Source: an uncultured Alphaproteobacteria bacterium (lineage in GTDB: Bacteria; Pseudomonadota; Alphaproteobacteria; RF32; CAG-239). Taken from it: a stretch of DNA of 64,000 bases. The DNA lies in NCBI GenBank assembly GCA_944393215.1, contig CALXZL010000006.1, positions 1 to 64,000 of the forward strand, in the 5' to 3' direction. The first letter of the stretch is position 1, and every line of letters begins with the position of its first letter. Positions 7,850 to 15,547 of the stretch are shown here, piece by piece. The notes under the pieces were generated by a model. The model was not told the DNA's origin. It was given only the letters and a program-made list of their open reading frames with translations, and did no database searches. Position numbers and translations under genes: made by a program.

Positions 7850-8566
7850 TTACGGTTGATAAGGAACAAAAGGCTTTTCATCGGCAAATTCATCACTAAA
7901 TTTTTTCTGAATCACTACTTTTTGATAAAATCCGCCGAAATATAATGTTTTTTTCCAAATATATTTGCTTTTATCCTTAACAAAAGTTTCAAGACCTTTG
8001 TCCCATAAAATTTCGGCAAAGGGCTGATAGAGGCGATTAAAAGATTTTACAAAAAAGCGAAGAGGATGCCAAATTTTGGGTTTGTGATAATCAATAATCA
8101 CGACTTTTCCGCCTTCTTTGATGCTGTCCAAAGCCGCTTGAATAATTTTAGCTTTTTGCCGATGAGGAACTTCATGAAGAAGCATATATAAAATCACCAC
8201 ATCATAATTTTTTTTCAAAGGAATATTGGCATTTTGCTGAACGTAGCGGATTTGCGGAAATAAGCGGTCAAATTTTTCTTTGCAACGTTTGAGTTGAATA
8301 TGGCTGATATCTAAGATATCATAAATTCCGTAGATGCCGATTTTGGAAGCAGTTTCTTCCATTTGGCGACCAAAAGTGCAACCGAGTTGTAAGGCTTTGC
8401 AAGAAGTATAAACTTCCTTCAAGAGGGAGGTTATGAGCTTTTTGTTGTTCCCGAAGGTAAGACAAGTTTGCACCCAATTTTTATCAAAAAAAGCACAAAG
8501 CTTGGGTTTATTATAAAAATCACCGTAAAGTTCTTTAAGATAGAGAGGGATTCTTTTTCCAGCCAT
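7850..8566 (-). CDS. rquA: Rhodoquinone biosynthesis methyltransferase-like protein RquA
   Basis: This 238-residue protein matches RquA, the SAM-binding-fold enzyme that converts ubiquinone to rhodoquinone by replacing a methoxy group with an amino group. Seen here: an N-terminal LYLKELYGDFYN segment, the atypical SAM-motif LQLGCTFGRQ in place of a canonical DxGxGxG loop, LYMLLHEVPHRQK, and the diagnostic block IIDYHKPKIWHPLRFF near residue 158. Rhodoquinone carries electrons to fumarate in anaerobic respiration, so the organism is probably capable of fumarate respiration without oxygen. It is last in a five-gene operon after rsmE, a response regulator and an Hpt protein. Confidence 0.85.
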   Translation of the reverse strand: MAGKRIPLYLKELYGDFYNKPKLCAFFDKNWVQTCLTFGNNKKLITSLLKEVYTSCKALQLGCTFGRQMEETASKIGIYGIYDILDISHIQLKRCKEKFDRLFPQIRYVQQNANIPLKKNYDVVILYMLLHEVPHRQKAKIIQAALDSIKEGGKVVIIDYHKPKIWHPLRFFVKSFNRLYQPFAEILWDKGLETFVKDKSKYIWKKTLYFGGFYQKVVIQKKFSDEFADEKPFVPYQP

Positions 8567-8571
8567 AATCT

Positions 8572-8898
8572 TTATCCTGCCAATTTTTGTTCCACATCCA
8601 AAATACTTTTTTTCAAAATTTCACGCACTTTTTCTGCTTCTTGAGAGGAAATTGCGCCAAACTCAATAACGTTTTCTTCCATTTGCGTGCAAATATCGGT
8701 AAATTCAACCATATCAAAAACCAAAGCATAAGCTCTGAGATTATGAAAGCAGATTTGCTGTTTTTCTGCCTCTTCATTTTCAATATTGTTAAGATATTTA
8801 TGAGCTTCGGAAATAAACTCAAGCCAGAGGCTCTGCATTTTCGCCGAGCCGAAAATACGACGATATTCCTCCATATTTAAATTTTCTTGCTTATCCAT
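8572..8898 (-). CDS. Histidine phosphotransfer (Hpt) domain protein
   Basis: A 108-residue all-helical protein with an Hpt-like core. The sequence CFHNLRAYALVFDMVEF has the pattern HxLRxxAxxF, with the candidate phospho-accepting His near residue 51; DICTQMEENV follows, as in the second core helix of Hpt domains. The start ATG overlaps the response-regulator stop (ATGGATAA), implying translational coupling. It would pass phosphate between a sensor kinase and the neighbouring response regulator; no kinase is encoded nearby. A gene without the His and acting only as a scaffold is a weaker alternative. Confidence 0.7.
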   Translation of the reverse strand: MDKQENLNMEEYRRIFGSAKMQSLWLEFISEAHKYLNNIENEEAEKQQICFHNLRAYALVFDMVEFTDICTQMEENVIEFGAISSQEAEKVREILKKSILDVEQKLAG

Positions 8899-9556
8899 TT
8901 TTACTGATGAGTCCTTTTTTTGTAGCTTCAACCACGGCACCGGTTCGATTATAAACGTTTAAAATTTTCAAAATGGCCGTTACGTGCAATTTCACCGTTC
9001 CTTCGGTGAGACCGAGTTCGTGTGCAATAATTTTATTAGAACAGCCTTTTGCCATCAGTTTTAACACATCAATCTGTCTGGGAGTGAGAGAAATCTTGTG
9101 GTCTTTATTTTCAAATTCAGAGCCGATTTGTTCCAATACCGGAAATTGGTTTGAAATTTGATTGTTTAAGAGTTCGGGAGGAATATAAGCCCCGCCGGAA
9201 AGCACCAAACGCACGGCGCTCATAATCACGGCATTGGAAGAAGTTTTGGGAATATATCCTGCTGCCCCGATATCAATGGTTTTTTGCACGATTTCTTTAT
9301 CAAAAACGGCAGAAAGGATGACGATAGGCGTATCGGGAAGTTTCTCATGCATATGTTTAATAGCATTCAGCCAGTTTACTCCCGACATTGCCAAATCAGT
9401 CACGATTAAATCAAAATCATGCCGCTGTTCAAGAATATCAAATATTTCAGTATAATTATGAGCTAAAGTAATTTTGATATCTTTGTCCAAATCGGAAAGG
9501 ATTAACTCGAGCCCCTTCAAAAACAGTTCATGATCATCAGCAATTAATATTTTCAT
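8891..9556 (-). CDS. LuxR/NarL-family response regulator
   Basis: This 221-residue transcription regulator has an N-terminal receiver domain (MKILIADDHELF with the acidic pair, LIVTDLAMSG with the phosphorylated Asp near residue 54, VILSAV, and GYIPKT with the conserved Lys). A C-terminal LuxR helix-turn-helix follows (LTPRQIDVLKLMAKGCSN and TEGTVKLHVTAILKIL). The ATG at 9556 starts exactly at the receiver fold; an upstream in-frame start overlapping rsmE is rejected. It is in an operon with an Hpt protein and rquA, so control of anaerobic respiration is possible but unproven. Confidence 0.92.
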   Translation of the reverse strand: MKILIADDHELFLKGLELILSDLDKDIKITLAHNYTEIFDILEQRHDFDLIVTDLAMSGVNWLNAIKHMHEKLPDTPIVILSAVFDKEIVQKTIDIGAAGYIPKTSSNAVIMSAVRLVLSGGAYIPPELLNNQISNQFPVLEQIGSEFENKDHKISLTPRQIDVLKLMAKGCSNKIIAHELGLTEGTVKLHVTAILKILNVYNRTGAVVEATKKGLISKNG

Positions 9557-9573
9557 ACAATTTCTCCCGGTTT

Positions 9574-10308
9574 TCACTTCCAATCGCCACAAATAGCTTG
9601 CCAACAAGATAATGCGGCATGAACGGCGGTTTCCGCTCTTAAGATTCTTTCTCCCAAGGAAACGGCTTTAGCAAAATTTTTCTGCCGCAAGAGCTGTAAT
9701 TCTTCATCGGAAAATCCCCCTTCGGGACCGACTAAAATTGCAGCTTTTGCAGTTGATGCATTTTTAAAAACAGTTTGAATATCTCCACCATTTCCTGTTT
9801 CATCCATAAAATATAGAATACGATCTTGCGACCAAGTTTCCAAGATTTTTTCCAAAGATTGAGGATCAGAAATTTGAGGAACATCCAATCTTCGGCATTG
9901 TTCGCAGGCTTCAATAACTTGAGCTTCATATCTTTCGGTTTTGATACGTTCCGTAATGGTTCTTTTTGTAAGGGTAGGTATAATTTTAGAAACACCGAGT
10001 TCGGTTGCCCCGGCAATAATAAAATCGGTTTTGTCTTTTTTTACCGGAGCAAACAGGAGCCACAAATCGGGACAATATTTCATATCCCGAACTTTTTGCA
10101 AAATTTTAACGGTGCAATTTTTTTTGGAGAGAGACACGATTTTTCCGACATATTCACCGTTTTGCCCGTCAAAAACTTTGATTTCATCGCCAATTTTCAG
10201 TCGCAAAACATTTAACAAATAATGAGACTGAGCATCATTGGGCAACCACTCAATATCTGCGGATAGCGGTGTTGCGGAAAACAATCTTATTTTAATATTT
10301 TTACTCAT
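9574..10308 (-). CDS. rsmE: 16S rRNA (uracil-1498 N3) methyltransferase
   Basis: This 244-residue SPOUT-class enzyme methylates U1498 in helix 44 of 16S rRNA with S-adenosylmethionine. Signatures are HYLLNVLRLKIGDEI in the N-terminal PUA-like part, KTDFIIAGATELGVSKI, the trefoil-knot SAM loop LVGPEGGFSDEE near residue 191, and SLGERILRAETA near residue 217. Length is normal for RsmE. The start codon overlaps the stop of the upstream secreted-protein gene (ATGA). Confidence 0.95.
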   Translation of the reverse strand: MSKNIKIRLFSATPLSADIEWLPNDAQSHYLLNVLRLKIGDEIKVFDGQNGEYVGKIVSLSKKNCTVKILQKVRDMKYCPDLWLLFAPVKKDKTDFIIAGATELGVSKIIPTLTKRTITERIKTERYEAQVIEACEQCRRLDVPQISDPQSLEKILETWSQDRILYFMDETGNGGDIQTVFKNASTAKAAILVGPEGGFSDEELQLLRQKNFAKAVSLGERILRAETAVHAALSCWQAICGDWK

Positions 10309-10958
10309 TTATCATCTACCAACAGCGTCATTTTTTTACTGAAAATAACGCGATATTTTTTATCTTTGATTGAAATATTGTCAAGGAACAAGCGCGTATT
10401 TCCGGAGGCAACCGCCTGAATTATAACAATTCGTTTTTGTCCGGTAACACGATTAACGGTAATTTTCCCGATTTTTTCATCCAAATCGATGCTCCAAATT
10501 GTATCGGGAGTTTCCTCCAAATTAAGCTGTATGGTTGAGCCTTTAGTCACACCGAGCCTTTGCGGAATATTTTCCTGTTCAATGGTAATGTGTCCGGAAA
10601 AAGTTTTAAAAAGTTTTTTTGCATATTTTTTCGAATATCCATATCCGGCATCAGGATTTTGTTTTGTGCGATATTTCTTTTTTTTCTTTACGGTAGTTGT
10701 TTTTGAAGAGCTTTTCTCCTGCTCTTGAGAAGAAGTTTCTTGTTGTTGTGCCGAAGATGTATTTGTATCAGAGGTTTTTTTTGTTACGGAAGAATTGTTA
10801 TGTTTAACGGAAGAGCTTTTGTTTGCTTTAGCGGAAGAAGTTCTGTGAGAGACAAAAATATCATTACTTAAAGCATTTCCGGCAGATTGTAAGACGGCAG
10901 CGGAAACGGGAGCTGTAAACAAACATGATACAACAAAGCAGAATATAAAATTTCTCAT
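10305..10958 (-). CDS. Secreted Ser/Lys-rich protein with a C-terminal beta domain
   Basis: A 217-residue exported protein of unknown function. The signal peptide is MRNFIFCFVVSCLFTAPVSA, cleaved near residue 20. Residues about 40-115 are low-complexity, rich in Ser, Thr, Lys and Gln. Residues about 120-217 form a strand-rich domain (GSTIQLNLEETPDTIWSIDL, VIIQAVASGNTRLFLDNI) whose pattern vaguely recalls chagasin-like inhibitors or pilus/secretin-associated beta domains; this is a weak analogy. ATG at 10958 is preferred over two upstream TTG codons. It is the first gene of the rsmE-rquA operon. Confidence 0.65.
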   Translation of the reverse strand: MRNFIFCFVVSCLFTAPVSAAVLQSAGNALSNDIFVSHRTSSAKANKSSSVKHNNSSVTKKTSDTNTSSAQQQETSSQEQEKSSSKTTTVKKKKKYRTKQNPDAGYGYSKKYAKKLFKTFSGHITIEQENIPQRLGVTKGSTIQLNLEETPDTIWSIDLDEKIGKITVNRVTGQKRIVIIQAVASGNTRLFLDNISIKDKKYRVIFSKKMTLLVDDK

Positions 10959-11070
10959 CAACAACCAACCTTATACATAAAATAAAAACCCTTTCTACAT
11001 TATGCTGGAAATTATAAAAAATATAAAGTAAACTTTTCGTTACAAATCAGATTTTTTGAAAGAAATGATA

Positions 11071-11733
11071 ATGATAATCACAATTGACGGACCTGCAGCA
11101 GCAGGAAAAGGCACTTTAGCAAAGAATTTATCTCAAAAATACAATTATGCATATTTTGATACGGGCATGGTTTATCGAGCAGTCGGTTTGGAGATGTATC
11201 TGCAAGGGAAGGATTTATCGGATCAGGATTCGGCATTAAAAATTGCTCAAAATTTAACGTTTGAGCACATGCATGAATTAGCCCAAAATCCGGACTTTCG
11301 CTCGGCATTGGGCGGAAAAAACGCATCAATCGTGTCGGCATATCCGGAAGTTCGTGCCGCATTATTAAAAATGCAACAGGATTTTGCGACTGCGCCGGTT
11401 TTTGCAGATGGCACACCGGCACAAGGAGTGATTTATGACGGGCGCGATACCGGTACGGTTGTATGTCCGCATGCTGATGTCAAATTTTTCATCACGGCAT
11501 CGGCAGAGGTAAGAGCGGAGAGAAGATACAAAGAATTTTTGCAAAAGGGCATGAAAGCCGATTATGAAGAAGTTTTAGCCGAAGTTAAGGCAAGAGATGA
11601 AAGAGATGCCAATCGAGCCACGGCACCGATGAAGCCGGCTGCAGATGCCATAATTTTTGATACATCAAATTTGAATATTAACGAAGTAACCGAAAAAGCA
11701 TGTGAGGTAATAGATGAAAAACAAAAGCGTTAA
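11071..11733 (+). CDS. cmk: Cytidylate kinase
   Basis: This 220-residue P-loop kinase phosphorylates CMP and dCMP using ATP. The sequence opens MIITIDGPAAAGKGTLAKNL, with Walker A GPAAAGKGT. It then shows FDTGMVYRAVGL, the catalytic YDGRDTGTVVCPHADVKFF segment and the lid RDERDANRATAPMKPA, all diagnostic of Cmk. ATG 11071 is chosen for family-typical length and a GAAAG motif 8 bp upstream; ATG 11065 is an alternative. The cmk then rpsA order is common in proteobacteria; here an ankyrin gene is inserted between them. Confidence 0.95.
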   Translation: MIITIDGPAAAGKGTLAKNLSQKYNYAYFDTGMVYRAVGLEMYLQGKDLSDQDSALKIAQNLTFEHMHELAQNPDFRSALGGKNASIVSAYPEVRAALLKMQQDFATAPVFADGTPAQGVIYDGRDTGTVVCPHADVKFFITASAEVRAERRYKEFLQKGMKADYEEVLAEVKARDERDANRATAPMKPAADAIIFDTSNLNINEVTEKACEVIDEKQKR

Positions 11734-12256
11734 ATATCTGATAGCAACGGTTATATTAGCCGGTATAATAGTCGGAGCTTTTTTCCTATATAATTCCAAA
11801 TCAGATTTTGAGATGACGGAACCTAAAGACATGTCATCAAAAATATCCTCGTTACGCGAAGCAATATCCTTAAACAACATAGATGCGGTTGAATTTTTGG
11901 TAAAGAAAGGCGTAGATATAGAAATTCCGTTTGACACGTCAGAGGAAAAACAAGACAACGGGTTTACGGCATTAGGCTGGGCAATATTCAGCAATCGACC
12001 GGAAATAGCCATGTATTTAATCAATCACGGAGCCGATGTCAAAGCAGAAGTACCGTTGGGAAGCTCTATGTTGTTTTGGGCAATTACGTATAATATGGAA
12101 GACGTTGCTCGAGAAATAATAGATAAAGGCGGGGATATCTATCCTCACAACGGCTACAATCCGGCGCTTCATGCTGCGGTACAAGGGCAAAATAACATTG
12201 TTTTGATGCTTGAAGCCAAAGGAGTGAAGGCGGAAGATCATCACGGAGAAGAATAA
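11714..12256 (+). CDS. Membrane-anchored ankyrin-repeat protein
   Basis: A 180-residue protein with one N-terminal transmembrane helix (YLIATVILAGIIVGAFFLY, residues 8-26) and about four ankyrin-type repeats facing the periplasm: LREAISLNNIDAVEFLVKKG, FTALGWAIFSNRPEIAMYLI, MLFWAITYNMEDVAREIIDK and PALHAAVQGQNNIVLMLEAK. Ankyrin repeats mediate protein binding; the partner is unknown. It overlaps the 3' end of cmk by 20 bp in another frame, so it is probably coupled to cmk expression. A host-directed role is possible for secreted ankyrins, but the membrane anchor argues for an envelope role here. Confidence 0.8.
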   Translation: MKNKSVKYLIATVILAGIIVGAFFLYNSKSDFEMTEPKDMSSKISSLREAISLNNIDAVEFLVKKGVDIEIPFDTSEEKQDNGFTALGWAIFSNRPEIAMYLINHGADVKAEVPLGSSMLFWAITYNMEDVAREIIDKGGDIYPHNGYNPALHAAVQGQNNIVLMLEAKGVKAEDHHGEE

Positions 12257-12318
12257 AAAGCTCAACAGCTGTAAAAAAAACTTGAAAAATAAGAATTTAC
12301 GTATATAAAAGAAACACG

Positions 12319-12346
12319 AAAAGCCTTAGGGTGCGCTAAGGCTTTT
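12319..12346 (+). promoter_or_regulatory. Hairpin in the rpsA leader
   Basis: A perfect 11-bp stem AAAAGCCTTAG/CTAAGGCTTTT (12319-12329 with 12336-12346) lies 76 bp before the rpsA start. The right arm ends in only four T residues, so it is either a weak terminator for cmk and the ankyrin gene or a leader attenuator for rpsA. Confidence 0.65.
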
Positions 12347-12421
12347 GGTATAAATTAACCCCGCACAAGTCCGCCCGCATTTTTTTATTTTGGGTTGGCA
12401 TTTTTTGAAATTAAATATTTA

Positions 12422-14104
12422 ATGACAAATACAGAATTCCAAATTCCTGAAACAAATGAAAACTTTGAAGCTTTGTTGAACGAACAATTCGGCTCTCAGG
12501 GCATCACAGGTTCAGTTGTTAAAGGTACAATTATCCGCGTAACACCTGATTTTGCAACCGTTGATGTTGGTTTGAAATCAGAAGGTCGTATTCCGCTTCG
12601 CGAATTTGGTCAAAATGCCGAATTAAAAGTCGGAGACCAAGTAGAAGTATATGTTGACCGTTATGAAGACAAAGACGGCAACATTGTTCTTTCTCGTGAA
12701 AAAGCTCGTCGTGAAGAAGCTTGGCATGATTTGGAAAAATGCCTCAATAGCGGTGAAAGAGTTAACGGTGTTATCTTTGGTCGCGTTAAAGGCGGCTTCA
12801 CTGTTGACCTCAACGGCGCAGTTGCATTTTTGCCCGGTTCACAAATTGATATTCGCCCGATTCGCGATATCACACCTTTAATGGGCATTTCTCAACCGTT
12901 CCAAATTTTGAAAATGGATAAAGTTCGCGGCAATATCGTTGTTTCTCGTCGTGTTGTTTTGGAAGAAACACGCGCCGAAGCTCGTGCCGAACTCATCAAT
13001 GACCTCAAAGAAGGTTCCGTTCTGGATGGTGTTGTTAAAAACATCACCGATTACGGTGCATTCATTGATTTGGGTGGTGTTGACGGTTTGTTGCACGTTA
13101 CCGACATTTCTTGGAAACGTATCAATCACCCTGCAGAAGTTTTATCTGTTGGTCAAACGGTTAAAGTACAAGTTATCAAATTCAACGAAGACAACCAACG
13201 CATTTCTTTGGGTATGAAACAGCTTGAATCTGATCCTTGGGCAGGTGTTGAAGAAAAATACAAAGTTGGTGAAATTTACAAAGGTAAAGTTACCAACATC
13301 ACCGATTATGGTGCATTTGTTGAGTTGGAAGACGGTATCGAAGGTTTGGTACACGTATCTGAAATAAGCTGGACTCGTAAGAACGTACACCCGGGCAAAA
13401 TCGTTTCTACTTCTCAAGAAGTTGAAGTTAAGGTTTTGGAAGTTGATGCAGACAAACGTCGTATCTCTTTGGGTATCAAACAATGCACACCGAACCCATG
13501 GGCTGCTTATGTTGAAGAGCATCCGGTTGGTTCCGTAATTGAAGGCAAAATCAAAAACATTACCGAATTTGGTTTGTTTGTTGGTTTGTCCGATGAAATT
13601 GACGGTATGATTCACTTGAGCGATATCTCTTGGGATAAAGCCGGTGAAGAAGCCGTTAAAGATTATACCAAAGGTCAAGACATTGAAGCCAAAATCATTG
13701 ATGTAGATGTTGAAAAAGAACGCATCTCTTTAGGAATCAAACAGCTGAGCGAAAACACTGTTGCCGCTGCTTTAGAAAACATCAAAAAAGGTGATGTTGT
13801 TAAAGCCAAAGTTGTTGCTAAAGATGAAAAAGGTGTTACCGTTGAAGTAAACGGTGTCAACGCTACCATCAAAAAAGCCGATTTGTCTCGTGAAAAAGCC
13901 GGACAAAACCCGGACAACTTCAATGAAGGTGATGAGGTTGAAGCAAAAGTAACTTCCGTTGATAAAAAGAACAACAAGCTTGGTCTTTCTATCAAAGCTT
14001 TGGAGGTTGAAGAAGAGAAGAAAGCTTTGGAAGAATATACATCAGCTTCCAGCGGTTCTTCTTTGGGTGATGTTTTGGGCGAAGCTTTGAAAAAGAACGC
14101 TTAA
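12422..14104 (+). CDS. rpsA: 30S ribosomal protein S1
   Basis: This 560-residue protein has six S1 (OB-fold) repeats and helps the 30S subunit bind mRNA with weak ribosome-binding sites. Repeats are recognised by KNITDYGAFIDLGGVDGLLH, NITDYGAFVELEDGIEGLVH, NITEFGLFVGLSDEIDGMIH and more divergent copies at both ends, including a degenerate last domain (VVAKDEKGVTVEVNGVNATI). The length matches E. coli S1. ATG 12422 (MTNTEFQIPE) is chosen over an upstream TTG. Like other S1 genes it lacks a strong Shine-Dalgarno sequence. Confidence 0.97.
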   Translation: MTNTEFQIPETNENFEALLNEQFGSQGITGSVVKGTIIRVTPDFATVDVGLKSEGRIPLREFGQNAELKVGDQVEVYVDRYEDKDGNIVLSREKARREEAWHDLEKCLNSGERVNGVIFGRVKGGFTVDLNGAVAFLPGSQIDIRPIRDITPLMGISQPFQILKMDKVRGNIVVSRRVVLEETRAEARAELINDLKEGSVLDGVVKNITDYGAFIDLGGVDGLLHVTDISWKRINHPAEVLSVGQTVKVQVIKFNEDNQRISLGMKQLESDPWAGVEEKYKVGEIYKGKVTNITDYGAFVELEDGIEGLVHVSEISWTRKNVHPGKIVSTSQEVEVKVLEVDADKRRISLGIKQCTPNPWAAYVEEHPVGSVIEGKIKNITEFGLFVGLSDEIDGMIHLSDISWDKAGEEAVKDYTKGQDIEAKIIDVDVEKERISLGIKQLSENTVAAALENIKKGDVVKAKVVAKDEKGVTVEVNGVNATIKKADLSREKAGQNPDNFNEGDEVEAKVTSVDKKNNKLGLSIKALEVEEEKKALEEYTSASSGSSLGDVLGEALKKNA

Positions 14105-14125
14105 TTTTCACCAAAGCATGAAAAC

Positions 14126-14163
14126 AAAAAAGTTCTCAGGGTAAAACCTGAGAACTTTTTTTA
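14126..14163. terminator. Bidirectional terminator after rpsA
   Basis: AGTTCTCAGG (14131-14140) pairs perfectly with CCTGAGAACT (14147-14156), flanked by A-run and T-run. It serves rpsA and probably the convergent lipoprotein gene. Confidence 0.9.
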
Positions 14164-14174
14164 TGTTAATCTTT

Positions 14175-14561
14175 CTACGTGGGAGCATATTTCCCACTTT
14201 GGAAGATTAATACCTCTTTAAACTGCCCCCGGCAGTAGACATGCCAACAAAGTTCGTCTTTTGAGGTACTGTAATAGGGCTCATAATATTCTGCCCAACA
14301 GCCCTCGGGGAGACAGTATTCGTAATAATAAAAAGGATCCAAATATTCGATCCAATAGGTATTGGACCGGATATCAATAACTTCATACTCGCCCCATCCG
14401 ATTTCTCGGATGGTGTATCCGTTATTTGACCATGGACCTTCAATCTCTTCTGCTCCATAATATGGAGAATCCATATAGGGAGCAGCGTATGAGCACGAGC
14501 TCATACTCATGACCATTGCACTGAGTGCCAAAATGATCATGAAAAAATTTTTAGCCTTCAT
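14175..14561 (-). CDS. Putative Tyr-rich lipoprotein
   Basis: A 128-residue lipoprotein with signal peptide FFMIILALSAMVMSMSSCS, lipidated Cys at about residue 23. The mature part is unusually rich in Tyr, Trp, Glu and Pro (SYAAPYMDSPYYGAEEIEGP, IEYLDPFYYYEYCLPEGCWA) and contains three further Cys. No family was recognised. The signal peptide is nearly identical to that of the 7330 lipoprotein (ILALSAMVMS-L/M-SSC) while the mature parts differ, and both have a Trp/Tyr-rich strand followed by a CLP motif (KCLPGG and YCLPEG). They are probably diverged paralogues. A promoter lies at 14592-14620. Confidence 0.7.
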   Translation of the reverse strand: MKAKNFFMIILALSAMVMSMSSCSYAAPYMDSPYYGAEEIEGPWSNNGYTIREIGWGEYEVIDIRSNTYWIEYLDPFYYYEYCLPEGCWAEYYEPYYSTSKDELCWHVYCRGQFKEVLIFQSGKYAPT

Positions 14562-14591
14562 AATTTAAAATTAATATTTGTTACAAGATAA

Positions 14592-14620
14592 AACATATCA
14601 TTTTTTTGTCTATCTGTCAA
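14592..14620 (-). promoter_or_regulatory. Sigma70-type promoter of the 14175 lipoprotein
   Basis: On the minus strand TTGACA (14615-14620) and TATGTT (14592-14597) are separated by exactly 17 bp, 31 bp before the ATG. Confidence 0.75.
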
Positions 14621-14640
14621 AAAGTTTTTTGTTACAAAAA

Positions 14641-14665
14641 AAAGACTCTCCAAAAGAGAGTCTTT
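14641..14665 (-). terminator. Rho-independent terminator
   Basis: AAAGACTCTC and GAGAGTCTTT form a 10-bp perfect stem with a 5-nt loop, followed on the minus strand by a T-run. It ends the 14678-15469 gene. Confidence 0.9.
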
Positions 14666-14677
14666 CTAAAAATTAAG

Positions 14678-15469
14678 TTAGCGCCGCGTTCTTGTTTCTC
14701 TATGCGTCTGACGAGCAGAGGCAGAAGAAGAACGATTTGTTCGCGAACTTTGCTTAGGACGATACTCGGAACGCCTTTGCGTAACCTGTTTTTTGACGGT
14801 AGCTGGAGAAGAGCGATATGTTTGTCCGCTTTCTCGATAAGAGGTTCTTCGGTTACGATCCGGTGACGGGCTGTTACGATAGACAGGCTTACTTACAGGC
14901 TTACTTTCTCGATAAGTCCTAACATTACGATAATCTCTTCTGTGTCGATAGTCTCGGGCATAAACAGGACGAGGATAAGGTTTAGGAGCTCGATAATGAG
15001 GTCTCGGTCGATATTTCCAAAAATGCCAATTATAGAAATTCAATCGATGTCGATGAGCAACATCGTATCTATAGGCATAGTAGCACGGAGCAGCACTTAA
15101 GCGCACCAAACGTCCGTCCGGATACAAAAAATAATTGATAAGATTAGCAACAATATACCAACCTAGCGAGCCATTATGATAATAAGGGCGATAGGAGGCA
15201 ATTCGGCATCTCCACAATCGTTCATAATAACCACGGTCAAAATACCGTAGTGTACGAACAAACCGATTGGCACCGTCAATAATCAGATACAAATTATTAG
15301 TGGCAGCCAAAATAGATGTTCCGGCAAGATGCCATTGTTCGCCGGTCAAATCAATCTCCGGATCGATGACATATTCATACGAGGCGTCCCCATAGGCATC
15401 ATCGTAATACTGAGCTGAGGCGGTCACTCCCACCAGGAGCAACAAAGCCAAAAGGACAAGTTTTTTCAT
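14678..15469 (-). CDS. Secreted, extremely basic Arg/Tyr-rich protein
   Basis: A 263-residue exported protein not recognised as any family. The signal peptide is MKKLVLLALLLLVGVTASA, cleaved before QYYDD. Residues about 30-135 form a conserved-looking domain with many aromatic residues (LTGEQWHLAGTSILAATNNL, LGWYIVANLINYFLYPDGRL). From about residue 140 the chain is low complexity and very basic (Arg, Tyr, Pro, Ser, His), for example RDYRHRRDYRNVRTYR. Such a tail could bind LPS, peptidoglycan or nucleic acid; this is inference. The alternating Arg/Tyr tail and the clean QYY cleavage site look unlike neighbouring genes, and similar signal peptides are common in Bacteroidota. Confidence 0.7.
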   Translation of the reverse strand: MKKLVLLALLLLVGVTASAQYYDDAYGDASYEYVIDPEIDLTGEQWHLAGTSILAATNNLYLIIDGANRFVRTLRYFDRGYYERLWRCRIASYRPYYHNGSLGWYIVANLINYFLYPDGRLVRLSAAPCYYAYRYDVAHRHRLNFYNWHFWKYRPRPHYRAPKPYPRPVYARDYRHRRDYRNVRTYRESKPVSKPVYRNSPSPDRNRRTSYRESGQTYRSSPATVKKQVTQRRSEYRPKQSSRTNRSSSASARQTHRETRTRR

Positions 15470-15517
15470 AATAAAAAGGGATTAAAAATTGAATAATCTA
15501 ATATCTAATGCCCTTAA

Positions 15518-15546
15518 AAGATATAAAATTTTTGTCCTTTTGTCAA
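15518..15546 (-). promoter_or_regulatory. Sigma70-type promoter of the 14678 gene
   Basis: On the minus strand TTGACA (15541-15546) and TATCTT (15518-15523) have a 17-bp spacer. It lies immediately after the stop of the upstream ELM1-like gene, so the Arg-rich protein has its own transcript. Confidence 0.75.
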
Positions 15547-15547
15547 A

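Noticed and set aside
10305-10958. Chagasin-type (I42) protease inhibitor
   Set aside because: The general strand pattern is similar, but the characteristic NPTTGYxW loop is absent, so only a beta-domain protein of unknown function is reported.
12395-12424. Longer N-terminus for rpsA starting at TTG 12395
   Set aside because: The extra nine residues are hydrophobic and unlike S1; ATG 12422 gives the normal N-terminus.
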